Shown: piece by piece, positions 55,082 to 63,976 of the stretch | Layout of the letters: the number at the start of each line of letters is the position of its first letter | Numbering within the stretch: position 1 is the first letter of the stretch | NCBI GenBank assembly: GCA_014595895.1 | Contig: JABUKB010000009.1 | Location: forward strand, 55,102-119,101 | Source of the DNA: Lysinibacillus odysseyi | Lineage (GTDB): Bacteria; Bacillota; Bacilli; Bacillales_A; Planococcaceae | Length of the DNA stretch: 64,000 nucleotides | Direction of reading: 5' to 3' | Program-made: the position numbers and the translations under genes | Notes under the pieces: generated by a model | Seen by the model: only the letters and a program-made list of their open reading frames with translations | The model's database searches: none | Told to the model about the DNA's origin: nothing

Positions 55082-56694
55082 ACTGTTAGCTGCGGATAAA
55101 TTTCATGTAGGTTTTCACGTAGCTTTGCCTTCAGGAACTTGCCTACTGATGTTTTCGGTATTTCATTCAAGAACACGATGTCATCTGGCATCCACCATTT
55201 CGCAAACTGTCCTTCTAAGAATGCCATCAGTTCTTCTTTCGTCACTGTTGAGCCTTCTTTCGCGACTACACATGCTAGCGGGCGCTCCTGCCATTTCGGA
55301 TGTGGCATCGCAATTACTGCTGCTTCAAATACTTGGTCATGTGACATCAGGGCATTTTCCAAATCTACTGAAGAAATCCATTCCCCGCCCGATTTGATTA
55401 AATCCTTCGTACGGTCTGTGATTTTAATGTACCCATCCTTTGAGCGGACGGCAATATCGCCTGTATAAAGCCAACCGTCACGCATCGCCTCTTGTGTACG
55501 CTCATCTTTATAATATTCATGGGCAATCCAAGGACCGCGCAGACGCAATTCTCCCATCGTCTCACCATCCCACGGTACTTCGCCCTCTTCATTGATAATG
55601 CTCGACTCAATTCCCGGTACCGTAATCCCCTGCATGGCGCGTGCTTCGATTCTTTCGTCTACATCCCACTCTTCCATATGCTTCATATGTGTAGAAAGGG
55701 CAACAATTGGCGTTGTTTCTGTCATGCCGTATACGACAATATAGTTTACGCCGTATTTCTCTTCATAATTTTTAATCAATCCTTTTGGCGATGCAGAACC
55801 ACCTACATAGATGCCTTTCAGTGCACTAATATCGCGTGGTCGTTTTTCTAGCTCCTGCTCTACCCCAAGCCAGATCGTAGGTACGCCTGCTGTTTTTGTT
55901 ACTTTTTCCTGCTCAATTAAATCTAGAATTAATGGATTTGTAAATTGTGGTCCTACTAATACTTGTGTAGCACCGACATTTACTCCTGCATAAGGCATTC
56001 CCCAAGCGTTGGCATGGAACATCGGCACGATCGGCATAATCGTATCATGCTCTGAAATGGCAAATGTGTCTGCCATTGACAGCATCATCGAGTGAAGGAC
56101 AATCGCACGATGCGTATATTCTACACCTTTCGGATTGCCTGTTGTTGCGCTAGTATAGCACATACCTGCTACTGTATTTTCATCTAAGTCCATCGGGAAT
56201 TCAAAGGTTTCATCCGCCTCTGCCAGTAACTCTTCATAGCTTAATGCATTCGGTAAAGTCGTTTCTGGTAAACCCCCATCTGCCATAATAATAAAATGTT
56301 CTATTGTTTTTAATTGGTCCTGTACCTCTTCAATTAATGGTACAAGGTCCTCATCAATCATGATAATTTTGTCTTGTGCGTGATTAATAATATAAGCAAT
56401 ATGCTCTGCTGATAATCGTATGTTTACCATATGTAAACATGCACCTGCACATGGTACTGCAAAATACGCCTCCAAATGGCGGTGCTGATTCCAAGCAAAT
56501 GAAGCAATTTTATCCCCTTGTTTCATCCCTAACTTTGTCAGTGCATGTGCTAATCGGCGGGTACGTTTCCCCCATTCCGCATAAGTTAAACGGTGAATCT
56601 TTGTATCGCTTGTCCTTGACACAATCTGTTTGTGTGCATAATACGTTTCTGCCCGTTTCAGCATATCAACTAATAAAAGCGGTGTTTGCATCAT
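55078..56694 (-). CDS. Medium/long-chain acyl-CoA ligase
   Basis: A 538-residue AMP-forming ligase of the AlkK/FadD type. ATP motif YTSATTGNPKGVEYTHRA (normally S/TSGTTGxPKG, here TSATTGNPKG), YGMTETTPIV, WLYTGDIAVRSKDGYIKITDRTKDLIKSGGEWISS (spaced) and the catalytic Lys in PKTSVGKFLKAKLRE. Supplies acyl-CoA to the beta-oxidation genes elsewhere in the window. GGGGAG lies 10 bp before the ATG. Confidence 0.92.
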   Translation of the reverse strand: MMQTPLLLVDMLKRAETYYAHKQIVSRTSDTKIHRLTYAEWGKRTRRLAHALTKLGMKQGDKIASFAWNQHRHLEAYFAVPCAGACLHMVNIRLSAEHIAYIINHAQDKIIMIDEDLVPLIEEVQDQLKTIEHFIIMADGGLPETTLPNALSYEELLAEADETFEFPMDLDENTVAGMCYTSATTGNPKGVEYTHRAIVLHSMMLSMADTFAISEHDTIMPIVPMFHANAWGMPYAGVNVGATQVLVGPQFTNPLILDLIEQEKVTKTAGVPTIWLGVEQELEKRPRDISALKGIYVGGSASPKGLIKNYEEKYGVNYIVVYGMTETTPIVALSTHMKHMEEWDVDERIEARAMQGITVPGIESSIINEEGEVPWDGETMGELRLRGPWIAHEYYKDERTQEAMRDGWLYTGDIAVRSKDGYIKITDRTKDLIKSGGEWISSVDLENALMSHDQVFEAAVIAMPHPKWQERPLACVVAKEGSTVTKEELMAFLEGQFAKWWMPDDIVFLNEIPKTSVGKFLKAKLRENLHEIYPQLTV

Positions 56695-57070
56695 AATAAA
56701 ATTACTCCCCTTCTAAATTGAAATTTCTCCCAACAATTTCATTTTATTATATAATAAGATTTGTTGCAAAAATTTTTCTGTTTATTCTGAAATATGTTTA
56801 TAGATTGCTAGTTTAAACGATTAAATTGTCAAATTCCCTGAACACAGGTACGTGTTGGATTATTATTAGATGAAAAGCGCATGAAAGGAGCAATTGGATG
56901 AATTGGGAAGTTAGGGATATTTAAAGACCAGCCAATTGCATGAAAACAGGGATTCTTTTCTAAGCAAGGAGCTTAGAAGGAATCCCTTTTATATTGAAAT
57001 CATATTTTCTGCTTTGAATTCTTATAATATTGTACAGTAACTTTTCGATAAACGCTCAAACCAAAAATCC
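56695..57070. other. Intergenic region with short SD-ORF and terminator
   Basis: 376 bp. The only structured part is AAAGGAG followed by an 8-codon frame MNWEVRDI (56898-56924) and a strong terminator. The rest is AT-rich and should hold the acyl-CoA ligase promoter (minus). Confidence 0.4.
56947..56992 (+). terminator. Orphan terminator hairpin
   Basis: Stem AGGGATTCTTTTCTAAGC / GCTTAGAAGGAATCCCT, loop AAGGA, then TTTTAT. No full gene precedes it on the plus strand. Confidence 0.85.
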
Positions 57071-58141
57071 CTACTCCTCAAACAACCCTTTAACCCGCTT
57101 TTCAAATTCATCGACATTCATTGCACTATCATGTATTTCACGAACTTTTCGTTCAGCTTCTACATAAAGTTTTGAATAAGCGATTGCATCCGAAATAGCT
57201 GATTTATATTTTCCGACAATTTCTTTAATATTAGCTTCCTCTACTTCGGTTAGGTGGCAATGTTTTGCAATATCAAATATTTCATCACCTGGCCGCGTTT
57301 CATCAGGGAAATATACATGGGGTTCGGTACTGTCAAAAATACAAAACTTCAATTCAGGAAGTATGACCATATCAATTGAATTAGAGTCTAGCCCGCACCA
57401 AACCAACTGTACATCATATCCTCGCGATTCAGCTTCATCGGCAAGCTTCTTCAGCATGGACGATTTCCCCGTACCCGGATACCCTTTAATAAATACTCTT
57501 CGTTCTAGATTTTGCGTAATGCTTTGAACTGTATCTCGTGCTCCAGCAGGGGTTAACGTCCCCAGTAAACGGTGAGTGCGTTTCCCCTCTTTTTCTAACT
57601 GCGATGTACCGAACAAATCGTGAAAGAATTCCTCAATTTGCTTATTTAAGCCGTCCCAATCCATATAACGTCTTGTTTCAACTTCCCAATCGTCATGAAT
57701 TTTTAAGGCACTTGCCATCGCTGCAAAGTATTTTTTGTAATAATCGTCTTTCTTTTCGCTTAAATGGAATAGTTGTTCACCATTTTCTAAAAGCCTTTGT
57801 ACATCCACGCATTCATGTAATGGAATTGTAATGGTACGCTTTGTTAGATCTGGGTTAATTGTGATGTTTGCGGCATGGAGAAAAAGAATATTGTGAGGTC
57901 GTTTAATAAATAATGCTTCGAATACATCTTCGAATAGCGGATCGTGGAAATACTCAATGTCAGCGCCTTGATTATTGTAGTAATAGCCAAGTTTTTGCAA
58001 TAACTCTGAAGCTTTAAAATCCGATACCCCTTTAAGGAGATAAATTGTGTTTGCTTCATTTTCTATTAGTTCTTTATATAGATCCTTTACCCCTTGCCCT
58101 GTTAACGCTCGCCCGAAAAAGTGTGTTACTATCCCGCTCAA
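57071..58141 (-). CDS. Tandem P-loop ATPase of the PRK06851 type
   Basis: 356 residues. The second half has an intact Walker A, FIKGYPGTGKSSMLKKL (about 220-234), and CIFDSTEPHVYFPDETRPGDEIFDI as the Walker-B-side region. The first half repeats the fold but its P-loop is eroded: IYLLKGVSDFKASELLQKLG where GxxGxGKS/T is expected. The C-terminal helix is charged. Function unknown; members are described only as nucleotide-binding. Start TTG with GGAAGG 8 bp upstream. Confidence 0.7.
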   Translation of the reverse strand: MSGIVTHFFGRALTGQGVKDLYKELIENEANTIYLLKGVSDFKASELLQKLGYYYNNQGADIEYFHDPLFEDVFEALFIKRPHNILFLHAANITINPDLTKRTITIPLHECVDVQRLLENGEQLFHLSEKKDDYYKKYFAAMASALKIHDDWEVETRRYMDWDGLNKQIEEFFHDLFGTSQLEKEGKRTHRLLGTLTPAGARDTVQSITQNLERRVFIKGYPGTGKSSMLKKLADEAESRGYDVQLVWCGLDSNSIDMVILPELKFCIFDSTEPHVYFPDETRPGDEIFDIAKHCHLTEVEEANIKEIVGKYKSAISDAIAYSKLYVEAERKVREIHDSAMNVDEFEKRVKGLFEE

Positions 58142-58260
58142 GACCTCATCCTTCCATATGGTTGATATCCTATTTTTATGCTAACAGCTTGAAAAAGGCG
58201 CCAAGGATACAATGAATATCAGCGGGACTAAAGAAAACTCCGCTGATTAACGTATTACTC

Positions 58261-58494
58261 TTATTGAAATTTCCCTAAAGGACGCACGATTTGACCGTAC
58301 TGGCCAACTTCCTGCTTCGCGACTAAATGATCCACCAAGAAAGATAATGGTTTGCCCTCAAAGTTTGGATTGTAACTTGTTGCTGTTTTTTCTAAATCTT
58401 CTTTTACTTTGCCAAGTGCCGCTTCTACTTTTGGTGCCCCTTGAAGAAAATAACGGTCACTAAAAAGTACAGGTGAATTTAAAGCTGCATTCCG
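58261..58494 (-). pseudogene. C-terminal fragment of an unrecognised protein
   Basis: 77 sense codons with no start, blocked upstream by TGA (58495-58497). It encodes ALNSPVLFSDRYFLQGAPKV, AALGKVKEDLEKTATSYNP and FLVDHLVAKQEVGQYGQIVRPLGKFQ (in parts), then TAA. The composition is clearly protein-like and unlike random sequence. I do not recognise the family. The 5' part is gone. Confidence 0.6.
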
Positions 58495-58520
58495 TCACCC
58501 GTTAGTTGAATAGCTTCTCA

Positions 58521-58829
58521 TTAACCCCACCACATAGCTAAAATAAATACAGACTGTAAGGCGATTATTGAACATATACAGCCAATTGCATAAAGAGAAT
58601 ACAAACCCAATTTATTTTTATTGTTTCTATGTTTCTTATATTGAAGATATGTTAAAACAAAAGAAATAAAGTATAAAAATACGCTTAGTATCGTCAAGAA
58701 AGTTAAATAATAGATCGGAGCTATTTCAACTAAATTTTCATTCAGATAGTAAGACATTCCTTGACCATATATTCCAAATATAGTCGCTAAAATCAAACTA
58801 CCCAGTATAATAATATTTTTTTTCGCCAT
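58521..58829 (-). CDS. Small three-helix membrane protein
   Basis: 102 residues, helices NIIILGSLILATIFGIYG, IYYLTFLTILSVFLYFISFVLT, LYSLYAIGCICSIIALQSVFILAMWW (spaced), with a Lys/Asn/Arg-rich loop KKHRNNKNK. Unknown function. ATG 58829, with AAGGA 10 bp upstream, preferred over TTG 58859. Confidence 0.55.
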   Translation of the reverse strand: MAKKNIIILGSLILATIFGIYGQGMSYYLNENLVEIAPIYYLTFLTILSVFLYFISFVLTYLQYKKHRNNKNKLGLYSLYAIGCICSIIALQSVFILAMWWG

Positions 58830-59185
58830 ATAATCCAGTTCCTTCCCGAAATTTACCAATTATATGAATTATACCATTTGCTTCATTTAAAGTGCCACAT
58901 CCACTCAATACACTAAAGCCCTTAATAGAGTAACCTGCTCCGCTACTTGAATAACCCAGAATTTTAAAATCATCTTATAGTGTATGATGCTTTCATAAAT
59001 ATTCACGTAAAAGTTTTTTAGCCTTGTTATCTCAAGCGGATATTTAATTCCTTTTTAGGTTCTTTTGTCAGAATGATTAACAAGCTAATTAGCACTCATT
59101 TTTAACTTTCAATAAACCATCATGTTAATTTACCTGCTAAAAGCCATGTGAGTTCAGGAAAAATCGCTTCATAGCAATAAAAATT
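58830..59185. other. Intergenic region, nothing recognised
   Basis: About 355 bp of AT-rich sequence with no gene, RNA or repeat I can support; it presumably holds the promoter of the small membrane-protein gene at its left edge. Confidence 0.5.
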
Positions 59186-59222
59186 GGGCTGCTGAAAAGT
59201 ATACTGATCAGCAGCCCAGATG
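59186..59222 (-). terminator. Terminator of mtnU
   Basis: Stem GGGCTGCTGA / TCAGCAGCCC, then AATTTTTATT on the minus strand. Confidence 0.88.
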
Positions 59223-59285
59223 TATATTTAATTTCGTTTTGTACCAGACAACTAAACGGATTAGCCGTAACAGGAGTTCCCTCTC

Positions 59286-60077
59286 TTAATCTTTTACGAC
59301 TGTTTGATATAATTCTGGTCGACGGTCTTCATAGACAGGGATACGGGTACGTACTTCATCCACGATAGAGAAATCCACATCAATGATAGCTAGCTCCTCA
59401 TCATCGCCGCCAGTCCAGAGCAACTCGCCCCAAGGCTGGATGACCATCGATTGACCATTAAAGTTTTCTTTTTTGTTGGCAATACGATTTACCGCAATGA
59501 CAAAGCATTGGTTTTCAATGGCACGTGCTTGCAATAATGTTTTCCAGTGATCGATACGCGGGGTCGGCCATTGTGCCGGCACGAACAATACTTTCGCACC
59601 TGCTAAGGCATGACTGCGCAACCATTCCGGGAAGCGAATATCATAACAAATGACGCCCCCCGCTTCCAAATCACCTAGCTGAAAGCGATTCATTTCTGAA
59701 CCTGCCTCTAAATATAAATGCTCGTCCATTAAGCGGAATAGATGTGCTTTTGAATATTCACCTACTAGCCGGCCGGTATTGTCGAATGTATACATTACAT
59801 TGTAAAATTTGTCATCTCGCTTTACCGATACCGAGCCGCCAACGATATGTACACCTAATTCTTCTGCCAATTGACTTAAAAACTTTTGTGTACGCTCACC
59901 ATTGATATCCGCTAATTCCTCTAGCTTTTCTAGCGCATAGCCTGAGTTCCACATTTCCGGCAGGACAATTATTTCTGCTCCTTGTGCCGCAGCCTTACGA
60001 ATGAATTTCTCTGCTCGCTCGTAATTCTCTTCGACCTTTCCAAATCCAACATTCAATTGAATACAACCAATCTTCAT
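59286..60077 (-). CDS. mtnU: Carbon-nitrogen hydrolase, MtnU-like
   Basis: A 263-residue nitrilase-superfamily amidase. Catalytic triad: Glu in IIVLPEMWNSGY, Lys in EYSKAHLF, Cys in GGVICYDIRFPEW. Divergent from mtnE as in the B. subtilis ykrU-ykrV pair of methionine salvage, where it probably hydrolyses the alpha-ketomethylthiobutyramide-type product of transamination. Complete. Confidence 0.9.
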   Translation of the reverse strand: MKIGCIQLNVGFGKVEENYERAEKFIRKAAAQGAEIIVLPEMWNSGYALEKLEELADINGERTQKFLSQLAEELGVHIVGGSVSVKRDDKFYNVMYTFDNTGRLVGEYSKAHLFRLMDEHLYLEAGSEMNRFQLGDLEAGGVICYDIRFPEWLRSHALAGAKVLFVPAQWPTPRIDHWKTLLQARAIENQCFVIAVNRIANKKENFNGQSMVIQPWGELLWTGGDDEELAIIDVDFSIVDEVRTRIPVYEDRRPELYQTVVKD

Positions 60078-60168
60078 AATTCCTACACCACCTATAGACT
60101 TTTCATCATAAATATCATAACATAACTTATATAATTTTTATTATATTCAGAAAAATAGGTGATATCCA

Positions 60169-61347
60169 ATGGAATTTTCCAAGCGTTTACAACAACTACC
60201 CGACCAGTTTTTCGCTGCTTTAGCAGGCAAAGTAGCAGCTGCGATTGCTGATGGTCGTGATATTATCAATCTAGGGCAAGGCAACCCTGACCAGCCTACC
60301 CCTGCCCATATTATTGCATCCCTTCAACAAGCGGCGACAGATCCTCAAACACATAAATACCCACCGTTTCGTGGTATCGCAGAACTACGTCAAGCAGCAG
60401 CTGATTTTTATAAATGGGAATATGATGTCGATATTGACCCCGACACAGAAGTTGCTGTGTTAGGCGGAACAAAAATTGGGCTTGTGGAATTACCATTGGC
60501 TTTATTAAATCCGGGTGATTATATGCTATTACCAGACCCAGGCTACCCCGATTACTTATCCGGTGTGGCACTGGCTGACGTAAAGTTTGATACGATGCCC
60601 TTAACAGCGGAGCGTGGTTTTTTACCGGATTATGAGGCATTATCTGATGACGTAAAAAAACGAGCTAAGCTTATGTATATCAACTATCCTAACAACCCGA
60701 CAGGCGGTGTAGCAGATCAGGCATTTTTCGAGGAAACAGTAGCCTTTGCCAAAGAACATAATGTTTTGATTGCACATGACTTTGCTTATGGGGCAATTGG
60801 CTTCGATAATCAAAAACCACCAAGCTTTTTGCAAGCTCCCGGCGCTAAAGAAGTTGGGATTGAGCTTTATACGTTATCCAAAACTTACAATATGGCCGGT
60901 TGGCGCGTGGGCTTTGCAGTAGGCAATGCGAAAATGATTGAGGCTATCAATTTAATTCAAGATCATCTATTTTGCAGTATCTTCCCTGCTATCCAGCAAG
61001 CGGCTGCGACTGCCCTGACAGCTGAACAAGCCTGTGTAGAGGAACTGCGTGCTACATACGAATGTCGTCGTAACGTGCTCATTACGGAAGCGAGAAAAAT
61101 CGGTTGGGATGTTCAAGCACCAAAGGGTTCCTTCTTTGCATGGCTACCCGTCCCAGAAGGTCATACAAGCGAATCTTTTACTGATTTATTGTTCGAAAAA
61201 GCCAATGTTGCTGTAGCTGCCGGTCACGGTTTCGGAGAATATGGAGAAGGCTATATTCGTGTTGGTCTTCTCGTTTCGGAAGAGCGTTTAAAAGAAGCGA
61301 TTCAACGTGTTGAAAAATTGCAGTTATTTTCAGTTTCCATAAAATAA
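60169..61347 (+). CDS. mtnE: Methionine-salvage aminotransferase MtnE
   Basis: A 392-residue class I PLP aminotransferase converting ketomethylthiobutyrate to methionine with glutamine. NLGQGNPDQPTPAHII, KYPPFRG, YINYPNNPTGG, PLP Lys in YTLSKTYNMAGWRVGFAVG, and the C-terminal Arg in YIRVGLL. B. subtilis MtnE is 398 residues. The rest of the salvage genes (mtnK, mtnA, mtnW, etc.) are not in this window. No S-box between mtnU and mtnE. Confidence 0.9.
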   Translation: MEFSKRLQQLPDQFFAALAGKVAAAIADGRDIINLGQGNPDQPTPAHIIASLQQAATDPQTHKYPPFRGIAELRQAAADFYKWEYDVDIDPDTEVAVLGGTKIGLVELPLALLNPGDYMLLPDPGYPDYLSGVALADVKFDTMPLTAERGFLPDYEALSDDVKKRAKLMYINYPNNPTGGVADQAFFEETVAFAKEHNVLIAHDFAYGAIGFDNQKPPSFLQAPGAKEVGIELYTLSKTYNMAGWRVGFAVGNAKMIEAINLIQDHLFCSIFPAIQQAAATALTAEQACVEELRATYECRRNVLITEARKIGWDVQAPKGSFFAWLPVPEGHTSESFTDLLFEKANVAVAAGHGFGEYGEGYIRVGLLVSEERLKEAIQRVEKLQLFSVSIK

Positions 61348-61348
61348 A

Positions 61349-61392
61349 CGAAAAAGTTATCCACACCTTCAGAAATGTGGATAACTTTTTTA
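61349..61392 (+). terminator. mtnE terminator made of two inverted DnaA boxes
   Basis: Stem AAAAAGTTATCCACA / TGTGGATAACTTTTT, loop of about 10 nt, T tract. Each arm contains a perfect DnaA box (TTATCCACA). Confidence 0.85.
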
Positions 61393-61483
61393 TTATCGCA
61401 GTAAATCTTAATTATTCAGAAAATTTGTGTATAACCTGCAGTATTATCCACAATATGAGCCTAATTACTCCCCCTTATCCACA
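61357..61483. other. Cluster of five DnaA boxes
   Basis: TTATCCACA at 61357-61365 (+), 61376-61384 (-), 61444-61452 (+) and 61475-61483 (+); TTATACACA at 61426-61434 (-), matching TTATNCACA. A weaker TTATCCATG lies near 61511-61519. Non-coding, far from any dnaA/oriC gene visible here. Known B. subtilis DnaA-box clusters act as titration/negative-control sites for initiation. Confidence 0.8.
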
Positions 61484-61603
61484 ATTTGAAAATACCTTCC
61501 TTATTTTTTTCATGGATAAATACCCTGAAATGAATATATTCGGCATAATTATTGGGTTGTACTAGAAGCCTATAACTTTTTCATCTTACATTTCATTTAC
61601 TAG

Positions 61604-63316
61604 TTAAAGGACAAATTTTTTCACTAAGTCATCCAAGTTTTTAGACATTTCGGTTAAATAAAGAACGGATTCCGATATTTCATCAACATTAGCATTTTGC
61701 TCTATGGTTAGTTTGACAACATCCCTCGTATTATTTGCTGCTTGGCCAGCAAAGGAAGTTGTTTCCTCAACTACAGCTGCTAATTCCTCAGAAGATGCAG
61801 ACATTTCCTCTAATGTCATGGTTATTTCTTTTACTTGGCCAGAAACATGTTCAATGGAATCCACGATGCTTTCAAACGAGTCACCCGCAACTTCAACCAT
61901 TCCAATACCATCGTTCACATTTTTTGCAACCACACTCATTGACTCAACCGTTCGTACCGTATCCTCATTCATATTTCGAATAAGCTCTGAAATGCTATTC
62001 GTAGATTGCTCTGTTTGTTCTGCAAGCTTTCTCACTTCATCGGCCACAACAGCAAACCCTTTTCCTGCTTCTCCAGCTCTCGCCGCTTCAATAGCAGCAT
62101 TTAATGCTAGTAAATTGGTTTGAGCAGAAATATCCCGAATCATATCGATAATTAATGAGATTTCACCAGATTGGTTCTCTAATGCCTTTATTGCATTAGA
62201 AGATAATTGAACAGATTTGTTTATTACACTCATTTGGGTAATTACATTTTCTATACTTTGATTCCCTTGATGGGCATTATTAAGAGTTTCGTTTGATAAA
62301 TCAGAAACATTTGCTGATGAACTTGCCACCTGTTGGATTCCTCGAGATATTTGATCCAATGTTTCAGTGCTTTCCTCCGAATACTGATATTGCTGATCAG
62401 CTCCTTCTGACACTTCTTCAAGGGATATGGAAATATTTTTGCTCGCCTCGTTTATTTTTTTGCTAGTAAATAATAATTGAGTCGATAAGTCCAAAAAGCG
62501 TTCAGAATTAGTATGAATCCCTAGAATGAGCTCTCTCAAATCAACAACCATTTTTCCAAATGTTTTGGTTAAAACACCAATTTCATCCTGTCTATTCGTT
62601 TCAACCAATACAGAAAGGTCTCCTTTGCCAACTTGCTCTACTGCTTTCGTCAATTTTTGTAACGGCTTTGTTAAATAATCTGAGGTAAAGTATATAAAAC
62701 CTAATCCTACTATAAAAATGACTAACGTTATGATGCCTGCCTTTAATCTATTGGCCCCCATATCCTTATACACCTGGGTTGCATCCATATCTGCTCCAAT
62801 AATACCAATAATCTCTCCATTCACGTTTTTAATTGGGGCAAATACAGAAATAAGGGCACCGTAATCTGCATCGTTCGTCATTTCAAATTCCACTTGCCCT
62901 GTTTCGAATGCTCTCGCCATTCCTGGATAGGAATTTGCATTTTCTTCCTTCTCTCCTAATACGGAAGCATCCTCATTATCAAGTGGCATTCCATCTACAA
63001 CGTAATAATAATTGAACTCGTTATCCGTTTTTTCACGGGACATCGTGAACAAGTATTTCATATTATTCAGCTCTCTAATTTGATTGAGTTGTTCTCTTAA
63101 GGTATAGTAATAATCTGTTTCGGTATCCATTTGCATGTACTCTTGTAAATCAATGACCTTAGCTGCATTTTCAACCGTGTTCGAAACTTGTTTTCCAATG
63201 GAATCTTTTACAAGCGTCATGGAAGAACGAACTAGCAAAACACTCATTACTGTACATGTAACTAATAACAGAATAGAAAAAGTCACCATTAATTTGAACT
63301 TTAACTTTTTTTTCAC
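61604..63316 (-). CDS. Methyl-accepting chemotaxis protein with Cache sensor
   Basis: 570 residues. TM1 at about 9-29; extracytoplasmic Cache domain (about 30-185: [57 protein letters not shown]); TM2 about 193-213; HAMP about 214-268; signalling tip [40 protein letters not shown] (spaced) near 405-440. The ligand is a small amine/acid at best guess for Cache; not determined. Confidence 0.92.
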   Translation of the reverse strand: MKKKLKFKLMVTFSILLLVTCTVMSVLLVRSSMTLVKDSIGKQVSNTVENAAKVIDLQEYMQMDTETDYYYTLREQLNQIRELNNMKYLFTMSREKTDNEFNYYYVVDGMPLDNEDASVLGEKEENANSYPGMARAFETGQVEFEMTNDADYGALISVFAPIKNVNGEIIGIIGADMDATQVYKDMGANRLKAGIITLVIFIVGLGFIYFTSDYLTKPLQKLTKAVEQVGKGDLSVLVETNRQDEIGVLTKTFGKMVVDLRELILGIHTNSERFLDLSTQLLFTSKKINEASKNISISLEEVSEGADQQYQYSEESTETLDQISRGIQQVASSSANVSDLSNETLNNAHQGNQSIENVITQMSVINKSVQLSSNAIKALENQSGEISLIIDMIRDISAQTNLLALNAAIEAARAGEAGKGFAVVADEVRKLAEQTEQSTNSISELIRNMNEDTVRTVESMSVVAKNVNDGIGMVEVAGDSFESIVDSIEHVSGQVKEITMTLEEMSASSEELAAVVEETTSFAGQAANNTRDVVKLTIEQNANVDEISESVLYLTEMSKNLDDLVKKFVL

Positions 63317-63585
63317 TTCAAATCCCCCATTTAAAAAGCTTACTTATACCCTCTTTAGTCTAAACGAACTAGTTATTTCGGTCTACACCTTTTTTATTAT
63401 ATATGAACAAGTGTTCCTTGTAAAAAACAATAACTATCATTCATTATTTTTGAGGGTTTTATCAGAGAGGCAGATTTACAACGTTAAAGTAGTGCAATAT
63501 GTCAGTTTCCAGTTCTTTAAATTTTTCTATTATAAGTTTATATTTTTTTATTTAGTAGATGCTCTATTCCCTGCCACTCGAAGTT

Positions 63586-63744
63586 CTACATATTCCCTTC
63601 TTTAACTAACCGTACAATAGCCCTTTGCATCCTATACATCATTTTTAGTTGAAAGATATACAGAGGATTTACCACTACAAACTTAATACTCTGTTCTTTA
63701 AAGGAGTAAATTAAATTAGGCAAATAATGACTAGTAAGCTTCAT
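63586..63744 (-). pseudogene. Short protein-like ORF, probable remnant
   Basis: 52 codons MKLTSHYLPNLIYSFKEQSI... followed by RMQRAIVRLVKEGNM and TAG; the frame continues beyond the TAG (NFEWQGIEHLL) and the +1 frame reads EYVELRVAGNRASTK, which suggests a decayed gene with a nonsense or frameshift mutation. Family not recognised; no convincing SD. The remaining 63317-63585 and 63745-63863 show nothing else. Confidence 0.35.
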
Positions 63745-63863
63745 TCCTACTATTTAAATCAGTGAATAACTTTCTTGAAGGACTGTTGCATGAATTCATT
63801 GTTTCTCAAGTACTCTAGAGTTTACGAGATGCACATACATGAAAGCTTTGTTTATAAAATATA

Positions 63864-63900
63864 AAAAAGCCCAAAACGATTGTTATCGTCCTGGACTTTT
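63864..63900 (-). terminator. Terminator of the tRNA cluster
   Basis: Minus-strand imperfect stem AAAGTCCAGGACGAT / ATCGTTTTGGGCTTT then TTTATATTTTA, directly after tRNA-Glu. Confidence 0.7.
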
Positions 63901-63903
63901 GTA

Positions 63904-63975
63904 TGACCCGTACGGGATTCGAACCCGTGTTACCGCCGTGAAAGGGCGGTGTCTTAACCACTTGACCAACGGGCC
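63904..63975 (-). tRNA. tRNA-Glu (UUC)
   Basis: 72 nt on the minus strand: acceptor GGCCCGT / ACGGGTC, D arm GTCAAGTGGTTAAGAC, anticodon loop CTTTCAC (UUC), T arm ACGGGTTCGAATCCCGT, discriminator A. CCA is not encoded. Confidence 0.97.
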
Positions 63976-63976
63976 T

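Noticed and set aside
60078..60168. S-box (SAM) riboswitch between mtnU and mtnE, since methionine-salvage genes often have one.
   Set aside because: The gap is only 91 bp and AT-rich, with none of the conserved S-box motifs.
63317..63400. A sigma-D promoter before the Cache chemoreceptor (ACCGAAAT on the minus strand).
   Set aside because: No TAAA at the required 15-bp spacing.
63135..63605. A 156-codon plus-strand frame running from inside the chemoreceptor gene into the intergenic region.
   Set aside because: It is a low-complexity, Phe-rich translation of AT-rich DNA, overlaps the real gene antisense, and has no domain signal.
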